DNA of 38,237 nt from a virus. The notes beneath the pieces were generated by a model that was given only the letters and a program-made list of their open reading frames with translations, ran no database searches and was not told where the DNA came from. The position numbers were made by a program, and so were the translations under genes. The DNA is taken from the IMG/VR virus record IMGVR_UViG_3300036819_000347, positions 1-38,237 of that record. One strand, written 5' to 3'. Shown here in pieces: positions 32,064 to 38,237 of this stretch (positions within the stretch are counted from its first letter, which is position 1; every line of letters begins with the position of its first letter).

Positions 32064-33746
32064 ATGAAAATAAGACTAAACGACCAAATTGGAATAGACC
32101 TCTCCAAACTGATTGAAAGCAGACTTCTCGTCCAGGCCAACTCCGGTGGCGGGAAATCATGGGCGATCCGCCGTATCATCGAACAGGCGTTTGGGCACGT
32201 GCAGATTATCGTGCTCGACCCCGAAGGCGAATTCACGAACCTCCGCGAGAGATACGACTTTGTATTCGCCGGCAAGGGAGGCGATGCGCCCGCCGAGCCC
32301 CGCTCTGCCGCGTTGCTCGCACGCCGACTTCTCGAACTCAAAGCCTCCGCAATCATAGACCTCTATGAACTCAACCCGCAGGAGCGCAAGCATTTTGTGC
32401 GCCTCTTTTGCGAGGCGATGGTCAATGCCCCGAAAGAGCTTTGGCATGACTGCTTGGTCATCATTGACGAGGCACACGTATTCGCTCCGGAGAAAGGCGA
32501 AAGCGAGGCCATGGGTCCGGTCATCGACCTGGCTACGCGCGGCCGTAAGCGCGGGTACAGCATTGTCCTTGCCACCCAGCGCCTTCCGAAGCTCGCCAAA
32601 GACGCCGCCGCCGAATGCAACAACAAGCTCATCGGACGCGCCTCGCAAGACATCGACCGAAAACGCGCTGCCGAGGAGTTGGGCTTCACGAGCCGTGAGC
32701 AAATCCTTTCCTTGCGCGACCTCGAACCCGGCGAATTCTACGTGTTCGGCCCGGCCATTTCGCGCGATGTGGTCAAAACCAACATCGGCGATGTGCATGT
32801 GAAACCGCCCAAGCGCGGCGAACTTAAAAGCGTGCCACCCCCGCCTACTGACAAGGTCAAGAAAATCCTTTCGCAGCTCTCCGACCTTCCGAAAGAAGCG
32901 GTGGAGGAAGCGCGCACAGTCGCCGAACTCAAGGGAGAAAATACACGGCTGAAGCGCGAGCTGGCCGCAAAGCCCATACAGAAAGACGTTCAAACGAAAA
33001 TCGAGCGCATCGAGGTTCCTGCCGTTGGCAAGAAGGCCCTTGAGGGCATCAAGCTCGCCGAGATTTCCATGCGAAAGGTGCTGAAAGCCGCAAAGGAGAT
33101 GCTACCGGGCGTCGAATCCGCGCTGGACAAGCTCACTTCCGAAATCGCCCGCATCAACGATATTCAAGCCGCCGCCCGGCCGGTTGTCCGGTCGAACACG
33201 CTGCCGGCCGCTCGTCCTCGCAATGAGCCTCGAACCATCCCAGCGCCTGCAGTTACGAGCGATACCGATCTCACCGCACCCAAGCAGCGTATTCTCGACG
33301 CGCTAGTATGGCTTGAGAGCTTGAATGTCATGCAGGCAGAAAAGCCGCAGCTCGCCGTTCTTGCGGGCCAAAGCCCTCGAAGCAGCGGCTACACCAATAA
33401 CCTCGGATCGCTGCGCACTGCCGGGCTCATCACCTATCCGACAGGAGGATTCGTGGCCCTTACAGATCAGGGACGATCACTAGCCAACGCACCCACCGCG
33501 CCGCTTATGACTGATGACATTCACGACAGTGTGCGCCGCAAAGTCTCACGACCGCAGTGGACTATCCTCGAAGCGCTTATCTCGGCTTATCCAGACAATG
33601 TCTCGAAAGAGGAACTCGCGGAACGCGCGAAGCAGAGCGCCACATCGAGCGGTTACACCAACAATCTCGGCGCATTGCGTTCTCTCGGCTTTCTTGAATA
33701 TCCGACCCCGGGGCAGGTCCGCGCTCGCGACATTCTCTTCGTATGA
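32064..33746 (+). CDS. HerA-like ATPase with tandem winged-helix C-terminus
   Basis: The 560-residue protein has Walker A ANSGGGKS (25-32), an LDPEGEF motif (51-57), Walker B LVIIDEAH (131-138) and ATQR (170-173), all typical of HerA/DUF87 DNA translocases. A coiled-coil region follows (about 265-385). The C-terminus carries two related winged-helix units, marked by SSGYTNNLGSLR (450-461) and SSGYTNNLGALR (538-549). It probably moves along DNA in replication, recombination or packaging. No partner nuclease of the NurA type is adjacent. T-ATG start. Confidence 0.82.
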   Translation: MKIRLNDQIGIDLSKLIESRLLVQANSGGGKSWAIRRIIEQAFGHVQIIVLDPEGEFTNLRERYDFVFAGKGGDAPAEPRSAALLARRLLELKASAIIDLYELNPQERKHFVRLFCEAMVNAPKELWHDCLVIIDEAHVFAPEKGESEAMGPVIDLATRGRKRGYSIVLATQRLPKLAKDAAAECNNKLIGRASQDIDRKRAAEELGFTSREQILSLRDLEPGEFYVFGPAISRDVVKTNIGDVHVKPPKRGELKSVPPPPTDKVKKILSQLSDLPKEAVEEARTVAELKGENTRLKRELAAKPIQKDVQTKIERIEVPAVGKKALEGIKLAEISMRKVLKAAKEMLPGVESALDKLTSEIARINDIQAAARPVVRSNTLPAARPRNEPRTIPAPAVTSDTDLTAPKQRILDALVWLESLNVMQAEKPQLAVLAGQSPRSSGYTNNLGSLRTAGLITYPTGGFVALTDQGRSLANAPTAPLMTDDIHDSVRRKVSRPQWTILEALISAYPDNVSKEELAERAKQSATSSGYTNNLGALRSLGFLEYPTPGQVRARDILFV

Positions 33747-33961
33747 AATCTCAGCTCGATCGCATCATCGAAATCCTCGAACGCGACGGCCAAATCGACA
33801 ACTTCAACGCCATCCACAATCGCATTTCCCTACGTCTGGGCGCGAGGATATGGGACCTCAGACAACGAGGATGGGTGTTTCGGACCGAAGAGCGAGCCGA
33901 CAAGAACACGGTGTATCACGTCGTCAGTCAGCCAGCCGCAAAGCAGCTCGCGTTGGTATGA
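33743..33961 (+). CDS. Winged-helix/HTH DNA-binding protein
   Basis: The 72-residue protein fits a small winged helix: helix LDRIIEILERDG, recognition region NAIHNRISLRLGARIWDLRQRGW, then a beta wing (VFRTEER...VYHVVS). It overlaps the HerA-like gene by ATGA and the next gene in the same way. It may be a regulator or a DNA adaptor for HerA, and is one of few candidate regulators in the element. Confidence 0.65.
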   Translation: MKSQLDRIIEILERDGQIDNFNAIHNRISLRLGARIWDLRQRGWVFRTEERADKNTVYHVVSQPAAKQLALV

Positions 33962-34248
33962 CCATCGAACAAGCAATCAAAGACGCGGTGGAGAAGGGAG
34001 GGTATCATAAAGACCTTTTGAAAATCTTGATGACTGTCAAAGATGAAATATTGCGCGGAGCAGCGATTGACCACGCGCTCCTCGACCCCCACTTCTGGCA
34101 AGCGCTTGGTAAGGCGAGGGGATGGAAAGGAAGTGCGGGCTCGTTCTACGGGATGAACATGGAGTCATGGAAACTCCACTGGCACCGCTTCGTCGACCAT
34201 CTTGCAGAAGGGAAGGATGTGGAGAGCTTCTTTAGCAGCTTAACTTAA
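33958..34248 (+). CDS. Small helical early protein
   Basis: The 96-residue protein is mainly helical with aromatic-rich middle segments (LLDPHFWQALGKARGWKG; MESWKLHWHRFVDHL). It overlaps the previous gene (ATGA). No family is recognised. Confidence 0.58.
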   Translation: MTIEQAIKDAVEKGGYHKDLLKILMTVKDEILRGAAIDHALLDPHFWQALGKARGWKGSAGSFYGMNMESWKLHWHRFVDHLAEGKDVESFFSSLT

Positions 34249-34268
34249 TCGTACGACGGACAATCTAT

Positions 34269-34571
34269 ATGCCGATTGAATATCTAGCGGGGATAGTGGA
34301 CGGAGAAGGACACATCTATCGCCCTAAATGCAAAACTGGGCAGGGCTATCCGTTTTTCCAATCACGCATCATCGTTACCAATACGTCGAAGCCACTCATG
34401 GAGGCGATCAGGGCGAGCTTCGGCGGTTCCTACCGTGTCCGCACCCCGTGTAGAACAAACAATCTCGTTTGCTACAACTGGACACTCTCAGGCAAGGAGG
34501 CCGAAGCGTTAGCGCGAAGGTTGAGGCCACACTTAATAGTTAAAGCAGAACAAGTTTTGAGGATTGTCTAG
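34269..34571 (+). CDS. LAGLIDADG-type homing endonuclease
   Basis: The 100-residue protein begins with YLAGIVDGEGHIY, the LAGLIDADG motif with its acidic catalytic residue. A typical beta sheet (FFQSRIIVTNTS) and C-terminal helix follow. One motif means it works as a dimer. It is free-standing, not inside an intron I can see. ATATG start. Confidence 0.78.
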   Translation: MPIEYLAGIVDGEGHIYRPKCKTGQGYPFFQSRIIVTNTSKPLMEAIRASFGGSYRVRTPCRTNNLVCYNWTLSGKEAEALARRLRPHLIVKAEQVLRIV

Positions 34572-34607
34572 AGGACACCTCGAAACCTGTGTTGTGCGAA
34601 GTAAAAA

Positions 34608-34856
34608 ATGTCTATGAAAAAACTACTTAACGCTATCAGTCTGTGGGGCTACTCCTACCAGCGATCAGAGAAGGAGTTGGCGTATCTCGTAGTCGATATG
34701 GACTACGTCGGCACATTCAACGGATCATTGTCTCATTTCGAGGCATTCAAAACGAACGAGTTTGAAACTGAAGAAGCTGCTCGTAAGCACATTGAGGAGG
34801 ATGTCGCACTGTCTCATCGAAGATATATCCGCCTTTATAAACGCATCAGCGTATGA
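34608..34856 (+). CDS. Small early protein
   Basis: The 82-residue protein has an N-terminal helical part, a middle strand (LAYLVVDMDYVGTF) and a polar EEAARKHIEEDVALSHRR helix. ATG 34608 or ATG 34614 could be the start; neither has an SD sequence. No family recognised. Confidence 0.5.
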   Translation: MSMKKLLNAISLWGYSYQRSEKELAYLVVDMDYVGTFNGSLSHFEAFKTNEFETEEAARKHIEEDVALSHRRYIRLYKRISV

Positions 34857-35233
34857 GCACCGAGCACTGCGAGTTCTGTTTTGAGCGTATCGTTGATTGC
34901 GTCTGCGTTTGGACGCGATGCCACGAGTGCGGTAAGCGCATCCCTGAAAGCAATGCGAGCGAGTATCGAGGCCGGGTGTGGTGTGAGGATGCTCATGACT
35001 TTGAGGAGCAGATAGCGAAGCGCGACCACCAACGCCGAGAGGTCATGCGTGAAGTTGAGGCCTCAGTGCGCTCTCAGCGCGCCGGAGAGTTCGTCAACAA
35101 CCGAAACAAGTATCGCCCTGGCAATGTCGCCTCTGATGGCCTACCAATCGTGCGAGTCAAGGAACCGCAGAGACTGAAGGACTACGAGAGGCAGCCGACA
35201 CATCAGCCGAACAATGACTACTTACGGCCGTAA
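34853..35233 (+). CDS. Phage zinc-binding protein
   Basis: The 126-residue protein has a cysteine cluster at its start (CEFC, CVC, CHEC, then WCED), enough for one or two zinc sites, followed by a long charged helix (EEQIAKRDHQRREVMREVEASV) and a disordered basic tail. It overlaps the previous gene (ATGA). A minus-strand gene overlaps its last 12 bases. Confidence 0.58.
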   Translation: MSTEHCEFCFERIVDCVCVWTRCHECGKRIPESNASEYRGRVWCEDAHDFEEQIAKRDHQRREVMREVEASVRSQRAGEFVNNRNKYRPGNVASDGLPIVRVKEPQRLKDYERQPTHQPNNDYLRP

Positions 35234-35380
35234 ACCGAAACAAGCATTGACTAGAGCAGACCACTGGCCAAGCGCAAATGCCGCAAACAATCCAAAAGTT
35301 ACCAGAGCCATTATAAAGGCAGTTGATCGCGGACCCTCCCCACTGAGCGGTCCGATTGCGATCTTCTCCCGCTGTGCCAT
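35222..35380 (-). CDS. Small single-span membrane protein
   Basis: The 52-residue protein has a polar N-terminus (AQREKIAIGPLSGEGPRST) and one strong hydrophobic helix (AFIMALVTFGLFAAFALG), ending FGLRP. ATG 35380 is preceded by AAAGGAG, a perfect ribosome binding site. The opposing plus-strand frame lacks any such signal. It lies 107 bases downstream of the metallo-hydrolase/membrane gene pair on the same strand and may be a third member. Confidence 0.62.
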   Translation of the reverse strand: MAQREKIAIGPLSGEGPRSTAFIMALVTFGLFAAFALGQWSALVNACFGLRP

Positions 35381-35487
35381 GGGCAACTCCTTTTACGGGC
35401 CAAACTAATTAGGCCCGATTCGCTACCGAGACGCAACGACAGGAAGGCTTCCTAGGCTGGTAGCACTTCGCACAACGTATATTGTCG

Positions 35488-36111
35488 TTAGCTGAGCACG
35501 AGAAACTGGACGTACATCTCGCGCGCATAATAGCGGGCAAATCGGAACGCACGATACCCGTACACAACCGCGACCAAGATAAATGCGGCCGCAATTGTGC
35601 CCTTACCCTCGACAGTGCTGACCGCCGCCAGGACGAGCGTCGCCGCCGCGAGACCTCTGTTGAGCCCATAGTTGCCGTTGAATGTCTCGATGCGGTCCGG
35701 CTTCCCGTTCTTGGCAACGTCTGCATAGATTTGCCGTGAGATGGGGAACCACGCCTTGCGATCCATGCCAACAATATTCTCGATCTTGATTCCGAGACGC
35801 GCGGTTACTTTAGTTGCCAGTGCTTGGATCTGAGCGGATGAAAGCAGGGATGTTCCTTTCACCTTTATTACCCAGTCTGTGGGCATCCCGCCTGCGACTT
35901 TCCAGAGCGCCCATTCGAGCGCGTTGCCGACGGCCGCGAGAAGATGGCCTAACCCATAGGAGAGAAGCAAAAAGATTCCGAACTGTCCAAGCGTTACGCC
36001 GTCCTTCGCCAGGAGCAAGTTGAGCGCCGGGAAGTAGAACAACAGACCAACCAGAAGCACCGAACCGGGAATGACAATGCCGACCTGTTCGTAGAAGGTC
36101 ATCTTGTTCAC
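35488..36111 (-). CDS. Membrane protein partner of the metallo-hydrolase
   Basis: The 207-residue protein has two N-terminal membrane helices (about 11-34 and 43-64), a cytoplasmic-looking domain (about 70-145) with WFPISRQIYADVAK, and two C-terminal helices (about 151-166 and 171-186). GTG 36111 starts only 3 bases after the stop of the metallo-hydrolase gene, and GAGGAAGAG lies before it. The pair is a clear operon. The family has no role known to me; as an effector it could open or damage the membrane. Confidence 0.68.
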   Translation of the reverse strand: MNKMTFYEQVGIVIPGSVLLVGLLFYFPALNLLLAKDGVTLGQFGIFLLLSYGLGHLLAAVGNALEWALWKVAGGMPTDWVIKVKGTSLLSSAQIQALATKVTARLGIKIENIVGMDRKAWFPISRQIYADVAKNGKPDRIETFNGNYGLNRGLAAATLVLAAVSTVEGKGTIAAAFILVAVVYGYRAFRFARYYAREMYVQFLVLS

Positions 36112-36114
36112 GGC

Positions 36115-37176
36115 TCACTCTTCCTCTTGCTCGTCGGGATACGGGACGTTCTCTACCACCGTCCACGCCCTCGAACTGTTCCGTTGCAGGATGACGGGCG
36201 TGGCTTCTGTTGTGATGACGAAGCCGCCTCTATGCCGAAGTGCTCGCAGCACGACCTTTCGCGGATGCACCTTGTCTTCGGCTGCCGCGGAAATGGCTGC
36301 TTCAAACTTCTCCTGACCCTTTGGAATCTGCTGCGGGAGCTTCGGACCGAGCCAAAAGTCCAGAAGTTCGGAAGATAGATTGTGCCGACCTCCGTGATGC
36401 GGAGCTTGAAATTTATCAACGGGCACAGCAAATCCGTTGTTCACGGCATAATGCGCAGCTTCCGTTAGGCCATCGCGTCCTGCATCGCCGGTCAGCAGGA
36501 TTTTATCTCCGCAGAGATTCGCGTACTGCACCACGCTCATCTCGTTCTCGACGCTCGTCGGTTCGGGTGAGAATCGCTCACTGCCCCAACCCGCTTTGAT
36601 GAAGCGAACGATGGGAGCCGCAGCTTGCATGAGCCCGCCCAAAATGGTTTGTGGCGCGGGTTCGGGCGTCTTGTCCGACTGAATTATCAGCTGGCCGTAG
36701 CGCGCTGGTGACGGTGCAAGAACCGTGAACGCGCCGATCTTCGCGCCCTGAAAGGGCTCGTACATAAGGATGCCGCGCCGCACTGCGATCTTTTCCAGCT
36801 CGTAAATATACGAGTATTCGTCGCGCAGTCGCTTCACCAACGCCTCCACGGACTGATAGCTAGAGAAGTACGGTAGAAGCTGCGCTGCATAGTCCCACGG
36901 CCGCAGCATCCAAAGCGCGCCGACATCAAACTCTTCGAGGATCGGCGCGAGCCCCTCCGCATGATCGCGGTCGGGATGGGTTACGACGACGTGATCAATT
37001 TGGCCGGTGCCATAGGTGTCACGGACGAACTTTGAGATTTCGGGTGCAGTGGTGGCGTAGCCGCCATCAACCAGATGAACAGTCCAGGTTTGGCCGATTT
37101 GATACCGGATGCCGATTGCATCACCGCTCATGGTCCTGTGGACCTGGCGGAAATCGATCTCGTAGTAATCAACCAT
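36115..37176 (-). CDS. ComEC-type metallo-beta-lactamase-fold hydrolase
   Basis: The 353-residue protein shows the metallo-beta-lactamase motifs: VDGG (36-39), THPDRDHAEG (66-75, the HxDxDH pattern), LLTGDAG (227-233) and APHHGG (258-263). These resemble the soluble ComEC/Rec2-like branch, which acts on nucleic acids or nucleotides. It forms an operon with a membrane protein at the edge of the prophage, next to the attachment site, typical of cargo or defence genes. ATG 37176 has GAGGGG directly upstream. Substrate unknown. Confidence 0.8.
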   Translation of the reverse strand: MVDYYEIDFRQVHRTMSGDAIGIRYQIGQTWTVHLVDGGYATTAPEISKFVRDTYGTGQIDHVVVTHPDRDHAEGLAPILEEFDVGALWMLRPWDYAAQLLPYFSSYQSVEALVKRLRDEYSYIYELEKIAVRRGILMYEPFQGAKIGAFTVLAPSPARYGQLIIQSDKTPEPAPQTILGGLMQAAAPIVRFIKAGWGSERFSPEPTSVENEMSVVQYANLCGDKILLTGDAGRDGLTEAAHYAVNNGFAVPVDKFQAPHHGGRHNLSSELLDFWLGPKLPQQIPKGQEKFEAAISAAAEDKVHPRKVVLRALRHRGGFVITTEATPVILQRNSSRAWTVVENVPYPDEQEEE

Positions 37177-37301
37177 TTCCCCTCGCGCGAATGCTGGCAC
37201 GCAGCGTGTCGCCGGTATGGTATTGGGGAACTTTGTATGCAACTAAAGATTCACAAGAACATCAAATTCTACCAGCACGGCTATTGACCACACCTTTTTT
37301 T

Positions 37302-37316
37302 GTTCTCATTTTGTTC
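37302..37316. promoter_or_regulatory. LexA box (GTTC-N7-GTTC)
   Basis: GTTC at 37302-37305 and GTTC at 37313-37316 are separated by exactly 7 bases, matching the alphaproteobacterial SOS box. It lies 3 bases before the start of the following gene, where LexA would block expression. Confidence 0.7.
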
Positions 37317-37318
37317 TC

Positions 37319-37576
37319 ATGGCTGTCGAGACCATAGGCGAGGCTTATTCCCTAGGATGGCGCATCCATGTGCGCTGCCTCGATGACGGGCGAGAGGGGA
37401 TGAAGCACAAACGCGACTGCGGCTTCCGTGATGAATTGGATATGCAGACCTTGGTTTGCACGCGCGGACGTGATTTCCCCATCGCACGAATTGCGGAGCG
37501 TTTGCGATGCCCGCGGTGCGGATGCAGGCGAGTCGGCGTCATGTTCGGTCCGCCAGCCGTGTCGCGCACTGCATAG
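37319..37576 (+). CDS. Small zinc-ribbon-like protein under SOS control
   Basis: The 85-residue protein has cysteines at VRC, RDC and LVC and a closing CPRCGCRRVGV ribbon. I recall similar proteins (VETIGEAYSLGW...) in Hyphomicrobiales genomes. Function unknown. A LexA box lies directly before its ATG, so it is expected to be induced by DNA damage, the same signal that often induces prophages. It is the last gene before the attachment site. Confidence 0.68.
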   Translation: MAVETIGEAYSLGWRIHVRCLDDGREGMKHKRDCGFRDELDMQTLVCTRGRDFPIARIAERLRCPRCGCRRVGVMFGPPAVSRTA

Positions 37577-37577
37577 C

Positions 37578-37611
37578 GGAGCAAATTCGGAGCAAAAATT
37601 CTGGGAGCAAA
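37578..37611 (+). repeat. Three direct GGAGCAAA repeats near the attachment site
   Basis: GGAGCAAA occurs at 37578, 37589 and 37604, within 55 bases of the tRNA 3' end. Such short direct repeats beside an att core are typical arm-type integrase binding sites. Confidence 0.5.
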
Positions 37612-37630
37612 AACTAAGTATCTGATTTTC

Positions 37631-37707
37631 TGGCGGTCCCGAGAGGAGTCGAACCTCCGACCTTCGGTTTAGGAAACCGCTGCTCTATCCGGCTGAGCTA
37701 CGGGACC
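37631..37707 (-). tRNA. tRNA-Arg (CCT anticodon), right attachment site
   Basis: A full cloverleaf with encoded CCA: acceptor GGTCCCG/CGGGACC, D stem GCTC/GAGC, anticodon loop TTCCTAA (anticodon CCT, decoding AGG) and T loop TTCGACT. The anticodon stem has one G-A mismatch at its base. Its 3' end points into the element, as expected for an integration target whose 3' half is restored by the phage copy. Confidence 0.95.
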
Positions 37708-37802
37708 GCGTGATATAATTTTAGCACAGGCCTGTGCGCCGCGCACTCGTTGCTCATCTCCGCTGTTGACGGCGTCGCCACCAGGCTCCGACAATCCGCG
37801 CC

Positions 37803-38237
37803 ATGAGACGCCATTCGCACCGCGCGCCTGCATTGGCTTCGATCATCGCCGCTGCAATCGTCGCCATAGGCCCGGCGGCGGCGCAGCAGCATTGCGGCCA
37901 GACAAGCCTCGGCACGGCGACGGTCGCGTCCGTGCGCGACGGCCGTACGCTGCTGCTGTCGGACGGCCGCGAATTGCGGCTTGCCGGCATCGAGGCCGCC
38001 GACGAAGGCCGTGCCGCCCTGCAAAGTCTCACGGCGGGCGCGACGCTGCGACTGCGACGGCTCGGCCCCGAGCATGACCGCTATGGCCGGCTGGTCGCCT
38101 TTGCATATGCCGGCGCAAGCGAAACCTCGTTGCAGCAGGCCTTGCTGGCGGCGGGCGAGGCGCGGGTTTCGGCGCGGGTCGGCGACAAGGCCTGCGCCTC
38201 AGTCCTGTTGGAAGCCGAAAGCATTGCGCGCACCGGC
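37803..38237 (+). CDS. Secreted thermonuclease-like (SNase) protein, partial
   Basis: This is host DNA beyond the element. The gene runs off the window. A signal peptide (ALASIIAAAIVAIGPAAAQ) is followed by an SNase-like beta barrel with LRLAGIE and DRYGRLVAFAY. The usual VxDGDT is changed to VRDGRT, so a metal-binding aspartate appears lost. A TGATATAAT at about 37710 could be its promoter. Confidence 0.75.
   Translation, partial: MRRHSHRAPALASIIAAAIVAIGPAAAQQHCGQTSLGTATVASVRDGRTLLLSDGRELRLAGIEAADEGRAALQSLTAGATLRLRRLGPEHDRYGRLVAFAYAGASETSLQQALLAAGEARVSARVGDKACASVLLEAESIARTG

Larger units (their letters stand above)
1..37633. mobile_element. Integrated prophage / phage-ICE mosaic (left end outside window)
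   Basis: A tyrosine integrase lies at the left edge and a tRNA-Arg at the right edge, with its 3' end facing inward. Between them are terminase, portal, capsid, tail, lysis and early genes in phage order. The tRNA 3' end is the expected core attachment site. The matching repeat should lie just left of base 1 and cannot be checked here. The left 7 kb carries genes more usual in conjugative elements (VirD4-like ATPase, replication-relaxation protein), so the element is a mosaic. No tape-measure or sheath gene is seen, which suggests a podovirus-like particle. The capsid, portal, terminase and lysis genes are all intact. Confidence 0.88.

Noticed and set aside
35214-35408. Plus-strand frame of 64 codons after the zinc-binding protein
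   Set aside because: It overlaps a minus-strand gene with a perfect ribosome binding site and a membrane helix; its own composition is unremarkable.
1-38237. CRISPR arrays or insertion sequences
   Set aside because: No regularly spaced repeat series and no transposase-like gene or IS ends were seen.

Overview
The window holds almost all of an integrated temperate phage, or phage-like mobile element, in an alphaproteobacterium. The host is probably a member of the Hyphomicrobiales, perhaps Nitrobacteraceae (Bradyrhizobium/Rhodopseudomonas-like). The clues are an alphaproteobacterial LexA box (GTTC-N7-GTTC), DUF3768- and DUF2188-like small genes typical of that group, and the high-GC host flank on the right. 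The element starts at or just before base 1 with a tyrosine integrase. It ends at the 3' end of a minus-strand tRNA-Arg(CCT) at 37631-37707. Beyond that lies host DNA with the start of a thermonuclease-like gene. The left attachment site is outside the window.

Left accessory region (1-7.9 kb): integrase; an AlpA/excisionase-like protein; a secreted/membrane protein followed by a VirD4/TraG-like ATPase and a replication-relaxation-type protein (a trio more usual in conjugative or mobilizable elements); small zinc-ribbon and DUF proteins; and a CHC2-type primase-like protein. These genes mostly have good Shine-Dalgarno (SD) sequences. Phage core (7.9-24 kb): HNH nuclease, small and large terminase, portal, scaffold-like protein, HK97-type capsid, connector, several tail or appendage proteins, two long internal/ejection-type proteins, then a lysis cassette (XhlA-like membrane protein, M23 peptidase, holin candidate). 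I see no tape-measure or tail-tube/sheath gene, so a short-tailed (podovirus-like) particle is likely.

Central and right region (24-35 kb): a minus-strand cargo group (secreted protein, small proteins, an HNH nuclease next to a Walker-less relative of the VirD4 ATPase, a membrane protein), and plus-strand early genes (YopX, small zinc and basic proteins, an SSB-like protein, a NinB-like protein, a HerA-like ATPase, a LAGLIDADG endonuclease). Two ORF-free stretches carry dense nested inverted repeats: 25389-25661 and 29704-30149. Both look like structured RNAs or functional DNA elements that I cannot assign to a known class. At the right end, next to the attachment site, lie a metallo-beta-lactamase-fold hydrolase with a membrane partner (a candidate defence or cargo cassette) and a small gene under a LexA box.

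The most striking global feature is translational. About 36 plus-strand genes, mostly of the phage core and early modules, lack a Shine-Dalgarno sequence, and about 30 of them start in the context T-ATG (T at -1). Accessory genes on either strand have ordinary ribosome binding sites. No CI/Cro-type repressor was recognised.
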